Shown here in pieces: positions 32,105-37,251 of a stretch of 37,251 nucleotides of DNA. The notes under the pieces are model-generated. The model was given only the letters and a program-made list of their open reading frames with translations, searched no databases and was not told where the DNA came from. The stretch is taken from NCBI GenBank assembly GCA_034440395.1, contig JAWXBW010000072.1, positions 1 to 37,251 on the forward strand. The letters are read 5' to 3'. Position numbers and translations under genes: made by a program. The stretch comes from JAAUTS01 sp034440395. GTDB lineage: Bacteria; Verrucomicrobiota; Verrucomicrobiia; Methylacidiphilales; JAAUTS01. Each line of letters opens with the position of its first letter. The stretch's first letter is position 1.

Positions 32105-33643
32105 ATGACAACGAAAACATTCGCCGAACTCGGACTTTCTGCAGAATCACTGCAGGCCATAGGCAAACTCGGTTACGAACAACCTTCCCCCATTCAGGCC
32201 GATGCCATTCCTCTTATTATGTCTGGTGAAAACATCATTGGCCAATCCCAGACCGGTTCTGGTAAGACTGCCGCCTTCGGAATTCCTGCCGTCGAGCGAG
32301 TCGATCCTGCTGACAAATCAACCCAGGTTCTGATCCTCTGCCCCACCCGTGAGTTAGCCGTGCAGGTCTCTGAAGAATGTTTTAAACTGGCCTCCTTTAA
32401 AAAAGGTGTCAAATCCGTGCCAGTCTATGGCGGTCAATCTTACGATCGTCAAATTCGCGCACTGCGTGAAGGCACCCAAATTGTGATCGGCACGCCAGGA
32501 CGTTTACTTGACCACTTAGAACGAGGAACCTTAAAGCTAGACCGCATTAAGATGGTCGTTTTAGATGAAGCAGATGAAATGTTAGACATGGGATTTCGGG
32601 ATGATATTAAATCTATCCTCGACGCCATCAAAGGTCCGCGTCAGCTCGTCTGTTTTTCTGCCACAATGGCCAAGCCCATCTTGAACCTCATCAGCACCTA
32701 TGCGCCGAATTTAAAAACCGTCAAAATAGCCCACAAAGCCATGACAGTTCCTACGGTGGAACAAATTTCCTACGAAGTGCGCGGTCGTGGTAAGACGGAA
32801 ATCCTCACGCGTCTCATTGATTTTTATGAAATTAAATTAGGTATTGTTTTTTGTAACACGAAACAAATGGTGGATGACTTAGCCGACGAACTTTCCGCCC
32901 GTGGCTACTCGGCCGATCGCATCCATGGCGGCATGAACCAATCCCAGCGTGATGCAGTCATGAATAAATTTCGCACCTCCCGCATCGAGTTCCTCGTGGC
33001 GACAGATGTGGCGGCGCGGGGGATCGATGTGAACGACATTGAGGCCGTCTTTAACTATGACTTACCTTGGGATGAAGAAGACTACGTTCACCGCATTGGT
33101 CGCACGGGTCGCGCTGGTCGCTCAGGCCGCGCCATCTCCCTCATCGCTGGCCGCGAAATTTATAAGCTGCAAAATATCGAACGCTTCACGAAGGTTCGTA
33201 TTCAACGGAAACAGCCGCCGTCCATGGAAGAAATCGAAGAAAAACGCACGAACGTCTTCTTTGAAAAAATCCGCAGCGCTTTACAAGAAGGAAAATTTTC
33301 TAAAGAAGCACCCTTAGTGGATCGTCTCCTAGAACAAGGCTTTGCCTCCACCGACATTGCCTGTGCTGTCATTCAAGAATTACGCAAATCAGAAGGTCAA
33401 GGTGCCGAAACAACTCCTGCTCCAGCTTACGAAAAACCTGAACGCTCCGAACGTCCCGAGCGATCTGGTGGTGGTGGAAATTACGGCGGGGGTGGTGGTG
33501 GCGGTGGTGGAAAATGGAAGGGTGGCCGCAGCACGCGGCGTCCTGTTCCTTCTTCAGGCGGCAGTGGTGCCGGCGGTGGTGCTGGTGGTGGCGGCGGTGC
33601 CGCAGGAAGACCCTCGTTCAGAAAAAGAAAACCGCGTGATTAA
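32105..33643 (+). CDS. DEAD-box RNA helicase with glycine-rich tail
   Basis: An ATP-dependent RNA helicase of the DeaD/CsdA/RhlE group. Q motif: FAELGLSAESL with PSPIQ (residues 6-31). Walker A SQTGSGKT (48-55), PTREL (80-84), TPGR (130-133), DEAD (154-157), SAT (185-187), then the second RecA domain with ARGIDV and HRIGRTGRAGR. Residues about 365-430 resemble the conserved helical extension of DeaD-like proteins. The last 58 residues (455-512) are almost all Gly with some Arg and Lys, likely disordered and RNA-binding. Expected roles are ribosome assembly or cold-shock RNA unwinding. About 185 bases of leader separate it from thrC. Confidence 0.95.
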   Translation: MTTKTFAELGLSAESLQAIGKLGYEQPSPIQADAIPLIMSGENIIGQSQTGSGKTAAFGIPAVERVDPADKSTQVLILCPTRELAVQVSEECFKLASFKKGVKSVPVYGGQSYDRQIRALREGTQIVIGTPGRLLDHLERGTLKLDRIKMVVLDEADEMLDMGFRDDIKSILDAIKGPRQLVCFSATMAKPILNLISTYAPNLKTVKIAHKAMTVPTVEQISYEVRGRGKTEILTRLIDFYEIKLGIVFCNTKQMVDDLADELSARGYSADRIHGGMNQSQRDAVMNKFRTSRIEFLVATDVAARGIDVNDIEAVFNYDLPWDEEDYVHRIGRTGRAGRSGRAISLIAGREIYKLQNIERFTKVRIQRKQPPSMEEIEEKRTNVFFEKIRSALQEGKFSKEAPLVDRLLEQGFASTDIACAVIQELRKSEGQGAETTPAPAYEKPERSERPERSGGGGNYGGGGGGGGGKWKGGRSTRRPVPSSGGSGAGGGAGGGGGAAGRPSFRKRKPRD

Positions 33644-33651
33644 CTAAAGCG

Positions 33652-34080
33652 ATGCCCTCCATGATTTCACAGTCCACTTCCTTCTCCGTTTCCACGAAAG
33701 GAAAAGGGACTTATGAAATCACGGAACAGGTTGCCCACGCCGTCCATGAATCTGGAGTGACCCAAGGCACCGCCACGGTGTTCATTACCCATACCAGTGC
33801 TAGTCTTATACTTTTTGAAAATGCCGACCCCTCGGCTCGCACAGACCTGCACACTTATTTCGAGAAACTGGTGCCCGAGGATACAAAGGGTTTTGTCCAC
33901 ACCCTAGAAGGCACCGATGACATGACCAGCCACATCCGCATGGTCTTAACGAGAACGAGTGAAGTCATTCCCATTGCCCAAGGTCGCATGTGTTTAGGAA
34001 CGTGGCAGGGGATTTTTGTTTTTGAACATCGTCGCGCCGCCCATACCCGCACTCTTTGGGTTAATATCATGGGAACCTAA
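33652..34080 (+). CDS. yjbQ: YjbQ family protein (UPF0047)
   Basis: A 142-residue protein of the YjbQ family, small trimeric enzymes reported to have secondary thiamine-phosphate synthase activity in E. coli. Conserved phrases are THTSASLILFENADPS (about 46-61), the acidic TDDMTSHIRM, and the C-terminal LGTWQGIFVFEHR. The ATG at 33652 is 8 bases after the helicase stop; a second ATG at 33661 is equally possible. Length and motifs are standard. Probably cotranscribed with the helicase and the DUF3820 gene. The physiological role is unclear. Confidence 0.93.
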   Translation: MPSMISQSTSFSVSTKGKGTYEITEQVAHAVHESGVTQGTATVFITHTSASLILFENADPSARTDLHTYFEKLVPEDTKGFVHTLEGTDDMTSHIRMVLTRTSEVIPIAQGRMCLGTWQGIFVFEHRRAAHTRTLWVNIMGT

Positions 34081-34089
34081 AAGCGGATC

Positions 34090-34347
34090 ATGAATACCGA
34101 CGCACAAGAACAACAAGTCTTAGCGGAACAAGCGGCGGCGGAGTGGGAAAAATTACGGACGTGGAAAATGCCTTTTGGTAAATTTAGCGGACGTTATCTC
34201 TATGAAATTCCCGCAGAATATCTCTGCTGGTTTGAACAAAAAGGCTGGCCCGAAGGAGAGTTGGGTAAACTCCTTCGCATCGTGCTTGAAGCTAAACGGG
34301 AGGGAGCCGACTGCGCCTTCGACACCTTCCGAAAAAGAAAAAACTAG
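34090..34347 (+). CDS. DUF3820 family protein
   Basis: An 85-residue protein with the family core MPFGKFSGRYLYEIPAEYL followed by CWFEQKGWPEGELGKLL (about 30-66). The N-terminal 25 residues are a charged helix. DUF3820 proteins (once called quorum-sensing-regulated virulence factors) lack a settled function. The ATG is 9 bases after the yjbQ stop. The last 4 bases overlap the convergent xth stop codon. Confidence 0.88.
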   Translation: MNTDAQEQQVLAEQAAAEWEKLRTWKMPFGKFSGRYLYEIPAEYLCWFEQKGWPEGELGKLLRIVLEAKREGADCAFDTFRKRKN

Positions 34348-35102
34348 GATTCTAAAACTAGTCCCACCGGGCAATGATCCGAGCCTGTGACGTGCGGCAT
34401 GATCCATGCCTTCTGTAAGTTGGCTCGGAGTTTCGGAGATATACACCAGTAATCGATGCGCCATCCCACATTACGCTCACGAGCACCCGCCCGGTAGCTC
34501 CACCAGGTGTAGTGGCCTGTGCTTTTTTCAAACTCGCGGAACGTGTCGATAAACCCAGCCTTGATCAGATTAGAAAACCCCTCACGCTCCTCATCCGTAA
34601 AGCCAGCGGAAAAGCGGTTATCCTTAGGCCGTGCCAAATCTAGCTCCGTGTGCGCCACATTTAAATCCCCGCAAAGAATAACTGGCTTCAACTTTTCTAA
34701 TGCAACGAGATGCTTAAGAAAAAGCACGTCCCATTCCTTATGCCTATAGGGGAGGCGTTGCAGTTCATCTTTAGAATTAGGTGTATAGACATTGACGACA
34801 AAAGAGTCGGCAAACTCCGCCGTGATCACGCGCCCCTCGTTATCATGTTCTGTTAAACCTAAGCCGTTGGTGACGTTGAGAGGTTTTACTTTAGTGAAAA
34901 GTGAAGTTCCCGAGTAACCCTTTTTTTCAGCGGCATTCCAGTAAACATGATAAGCAGGATCGAGTTGAAGCGAGACCTGATGGGCTTCCGCCTTAACTTC
35001 TTGCAAGCAGACCACGTCCGGATTTTCCGCTGCGATAAACGACTCAAACCCTTTATTTTGACACGAACGAATGCCATTCACGTTCCACGAAATATATTTC
35101 AT
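34344..35102 (-). CDS. xth: exodeoxyribonuclease III (AP endonuclease)
   Basis: Removes 3' blocking groups and cuts at abasic sites. The 252-residue chain has the ExoIII landmarks SWNVNGIRS (N7 and N9), LQEVKA (Glu35, metal ligand), ICGDLNVAHTELDLA (Asp/Asn pair), WRIDYWCIS (Asp before the end) and the final GSDHCPVGL with the catalytic Asp-His. It is convergent with the DUF3820 gene and overlaps its stop codon by four bases. The exact subgroup (ExoA/Xth) is not resolved. Confidence 0.96.
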   Translation of the reverse strand: MKYISWNVNGIRSCQNKGFESFIAAENPDVVCLQEVKAEAHQVSLQLDPAYHVYWNAAEKKGYSGTSLFTKVKPLNVTNGLGLTEHDNEGRVITAEFADSFVVNVYTPNSKDELQRLPYRHKEWDVLFLKHLVALEKLKPVILCGDLNVAHTELDLARPKDNRFSAGFTDEEREGFSNLIKAGFIDTFREFEKSTGHYTWWSYRAGARERNVGWRIDYWCISPKLRANLQKAWIMPHVTGSDHCPVGLVLES

Positions 35103-35212
35103 CAGAAAAACCTAACGCCCTGTAAAAAGAGCGCACCACTTTTTTAAATAGTAATAGACTACAAAGAAAAATGAATATCTGGTCTGGAAAATTTAATTGA
35201 GGCAACTAATTT

Positions 35213-36403
35213 TCAGGTCGAGAGGAATCCGTGAATCTTCGCTTTCGGCATGGCTTTTACCTGTCGGAAAAATTCCGTTTCCGTGATTTGCGTCGGCCAT
35301 TCGAGACGGATGTAGAGACGATAACCCGCACGTTCTGGCAGTGCTTCTGCACCTATCGCCTCTAACTCGATCAGATAATTCAGGTCGCGGATCAGCGCCT
35401 TCCAAGGATCCTTCACCTTGTAAAAATGAGCCGTCCGCTTGGTCAACTCCGCCAGCGTGATTTCTTCACTATCTAGCAGGAGGTTCAGCACATGAACCTG
35501 CCGCTCGGAAATTGCGCGTTTCCGCTTGGTCTGAAGCCGTCCGAAAAGATCCGTTACTGTATTTCGGAACAACGCCTTGCTAACCTGCAACTTGATCTGC
35601 GCAAACAACTGTTTGCACTGGCTTTCGATACCCCGCAGCGCAAACTTCAAAAACGCACTCAGCTCGTGCTCTGCTTCCCTCGTCTCATGGAGCGCGTTCA
35701 GGTAGCCGACCTTGTGCTCGTAGTAGTAGTTCGACATTGCAATGAAAAGCGTATCACGGAGTCCCGTGCGCTGGAGCATCAACGCTTCCAGTGCCCGTGC
35801 GGTGCGGCCGTTGCCATCGAGAAATGGGTGGATTGCGGCGAAATGATAATGTAACGCCAACGCCTGAATCAGAGGATCATGCCCTTTGAAGACCGTTTCC
35901 ACCGCACTAGTCAGTTGCCGCATGGCTTCCGTGCACCCTTCACCACCGTCGCAGCCCCGATGCCTTGGTGCGCCGAAGGTGACGTTTTGATCGTGTTCCC
36001 GCATGCGGCCCGGTGGACAATGATCGTCGTCGCAACCCGTCACCATCTGCCGGTGAATCTCCGTGACTAGATCGACGCTTACTGGGAGATCTGCTGGTTG
36101 CGCGGCAATCCAACGATAGGTTTTGACCGCCGCCGCCGCTTGGCGCTGCGAGCGTGTTTCCAGTTGCTGCGCCGTTTCCCGCATTGCCGCATCAAGTTCC
36201 CGTTCTGTGAATTCCGCCCCTTCGATCCGAGAAGTCCCCGCAACTTCGCGCTTGAGTTGAACTTTTTGCAGCTCATCCGCCCAGCTCCGTTGATAGGGAA
36301 TTCCTGTTAGAGCCATCATCGCCGACTTTGCCCCAATCAGCTCGTCGATGATCGCCATGCGGTTGTAGGCGATCCAGTTGCGTGGCATTTCGTAGCGAAT
36401 CAT
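35213..36403 (-). CDS. Fic-domain protein (likely AMPylator with own inhibitory helix)
   Basis: Fic enzymes transfer AMP from ATP to protein side chains. The catalytic motif HPFLDGNGRTAR is complete at residues 192-203 (H192 base, N and R for ATP binding). An inhibitory motif of the (S/T)xxxE(G/N) type is present N-terminally as T57-SRI-E61-G62, so the enzyme is of the class whose own N-terminal helix blocks ATP binding. After the Fic domain (about 110-245) comes a C-terminal winged helix (about 300-370), common in Fic proteins of this type. There is no antitoxin gene beside it. Target is unknown. The ATG at 36403 is used; a second Met at residue 6 is possible. Confidence 0.92.
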   Translation of the reverse strand: MIRYEMPRNWIAYNRMAIIDELIGAKSAMMALTGIPYQRSWADELQKVQLKREVAGTSRIEGAEFTERELDAAMRETAQQLETRSQRQAAAAVKTYRWIAAQPADLPVSVDLVTEIHRQMVTGCDDDHCPPGRMREHDQNVTFGAPRHRGCDGGEGCTEAMRQLTSAVETVFKGHDPLIQALALHYHFAAIHPFLDGNGRTARALEALMLQRTGLRDTLFIAMSNYYYEHKVGYLNALHETREAEHELSAFLKFALRGIESQCKQLFAQIKLQVSKALFRNTVTDLFGRLQTKRKRAISERQVHVLNLLLDSEEITLAELTKRTAHFYKVKDPWKALIRDLNYLIELEAIGAEALPERAGYRLYIRLEWPTQITETEFFRQVKAMPKAKIHGFLST

Positions 36404-36761
36404 ATTCTAAGTCAAAACCAATTTCATTTCCAAGTCAACACCTGTATTAAGAATCTACAACTACTTTAATATAAAGTGTTTATGAAAATAATAAAAAAGT
36501 AGATTATACCAAAAAATAAATCTCATATTCGATTCATAAACACTTTTCGAGCGTATTGGGCAAAGTAGAATGACTTCCTGATGAAAACAAGAACTGGAAC
36601 CATTATTCATTCTTAAAAGGAAGATGAAGATTTGCCGCATATACCACAAAGAAGGCACGGAATTTTTTCACGCTAAGGGAAACGGAGTAAGGCAGAGGTG
36701 GGAACTTTTCTTTCAGACGGAAGAGGCGACGAATTAATAGTAGAAATTTAGCTCCTGCCCA
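36404..36761. other. AT-rich stretch with no gene seen
   Basis: 358 bases with no convincing coding frame; the open frames here lack codon structure. The first 140 bases are very AT-rich and hold a perfect 14-bp inverted repeat (listed separately). Around 36640-36680 is a purine-rich run reading like the dispersed accacaaagaaggcacggaa-type sequence found in several bacterial genomes. Confidence 0.5.
36473..36546. repeat. perfect 14-bp inverted repeat with 46-base spacer
   Basis: Left arm AAAGTGTTTATGAA at 36473-36486 and right arm TTCATAAACACTTT at 36533-36546 are perfect reverse complements. The 46-base spacer is almost all A and T. Seven-base arms AATCTAC (around 36452) and GTAGATT (around 36499) interleave with it. 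It lies between the Fic gene (divergent side) and the truncated end gene. It may be a small mobile-element relic, an operator, or a hairpin. Confidence 0.6.
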
Positions 36762-37251
36762 CTAGCGCACACGCTGGAGCACACTACGAGAATGATCCAC
36801 TAAACAGCGGAGATTTGTCGCATCCACGGTAAACCTAGCGGCGGCACAAGCCCAGCCCTGACCGAAATACCAAAAGGTGCCGTGTGGCGACTGACTCAAC
36901 ATCTCGGTGACAGTAGGGGTCAATACTCTCCGAGCGGTCTCATCATGCCCTATCACCATCCATTCCTTTTGGAACGACTCCAATCCAGAAATTTTAAGGA
37001 ACACTTCCTTGTTCCAAACTCTGCGGCTCCACCAAGGTAATTTCATTAACTGGATAGCAGGCAACTCAGTCAGTGTCACTGGAAACATCGGGTGAGACGC
37101 TGGCCAGGCCACAACCGTCAGGGCATGTTCCTGATAGGTCTTTCCGCTACCTGTGGAATACATGTATTCAAAAATAGCCATCCGATTCTCTGCTTGCTCC
37201 ATCATTGCGATCCATTGGAGTGGATCGGAGCCACGATCCATTTGCCAGCTC
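36762..37251 (-). CDS. hypothetical protein, truncated by the window end
   Basis: The frame ends with a stop at 36762 and stays open to the window edge; a Met lies at 37241, but the codons before it (S-W-Q) continue without stop, so the real start is probably outside. About 159 residues are visible. A strand-rich beginning (FEYMYSTGSGKTYQEHALTVVAW) and the later MVIGHDETARRVLTPTV and GTFWYFGQGWAC resemble a widespread bacterial membrane-associated hypothetical family in which a D/E-Y-x-Y-x-T-G-S-G-K phrase precedes such strands. The GSGK is not a Walker A. I do not recognise a function. Confidence 0.6.
   Translation of the reverse strand, partial: SWQMDRGSDPLQWIAMMEQAENRMAIFEYMYSTGSGKTYQEHALTVVAWPASHPMFPVTLTELPAIQLMKLPWWSRRVWNKEVFLKISGLESFQKEWMVIGHDETARRVLTPTVTEMLSQSPHGTFWYFGQGWACAAARFTVDATNLRCLVDHSRSVLQRVR

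Noticed and set aside
33342..33647. 101-codon + strand frame overlapping the helicase tail
   Set aside because: It arises from the repetitive Gly-coding tail read in a shifted frame (Val/Ala-rich) and has no independent support.
36762..37251. Walker A ATP-binding motif (TGSGK) in the truncated end gene
   Set aside because: Only GSGK with no preceding G-x4 loop or hydrophobic strand, and it lies in a beta-rich segment of a membrane-type hypothetical family.

Overview
The window looks like a chromosome segment of a Gram-negative bacterium of roughly 45-50% GC. The mix of families (PssA/Psd, FabV, outer-membrane barrels, FecR and CHASE2-cyclase proteins, a YugP-type peptidase, CofG/CofH) suggests a member of the Verrucomicrobiota or a related PVC lineage. 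That placement is inference from gene content; no rRNA is present. Coding density is high, genes sit on both strands, and many start codons lack an obvious Shine-Dalgarno sequence. I saw no tRNA, rRNA, CRISPR array or intact transposase.

Layout. 1-4.5 kb: fatty-acid desaturase, AEC permease and mutS. 4.6-10.4 kb: cassette 1, made of a large glycosyltransferase-like protein with a PqqD-like N-terminal domain, convergent with an outer-membrane barrel gene and a FecR-domain gene, followed by a divergent CHASE2-adenylate cyclase. 10.4-15.1 kb: a patch of small and accessory genes (YqaE, a nucleotidyltransferase-like pair, an Mrr restriction gene broken by an amber codon, a YugP protease, an orphan ribbon-helix-helix protein, a VapBC pair). 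15.2-19.5 kb: a YkgJ-type protein, the two FO-synthase genes cofG and cofH, and psd-pssA for phosphatidylethanolamine synthesis. 19.5-25.2 kb: a Trp-rich secreted protein and cassette 2, an inverted and diverged copy of cassette 1 in which the glycosyltransferase-like gene is present twice, each copy lacking a different internal block. 25.2-37.25 kb: mostly housekeeping genes (yacG, Spx/ArsC-like, fabV, ribD-ribE, a second nucleotidyltransferase-like pair, hom-thrC, a DEAD-box helicase, yjbQ, a DUF3820 gene, xth), then a Fic protein, an AT-rich non-coding stretch and a gene cut by the window end.

How the genes may work together. The two inverted cassettes (FecR, barrel, PqqD-domain glycosyltransferase) are the most unusual part of the window. 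They look like an envelope or surface system in which a periplasmic FecR protein, an outer-membrane barrel and a cytoplasmic glycosyltransferase with a possible peptide-recognition domain are inherited together. A membrane cyclase with a periplasmic CHASE2 sensor sits beside copy 1, and a Trp-rich secreted protein beside copy 2. No precursor-peptide gene was recognised. CofG and CofH would make the deazaflavin FO from a riboflavin-pathway intermediate; ribD and ribE are present about 9-10 kb away.
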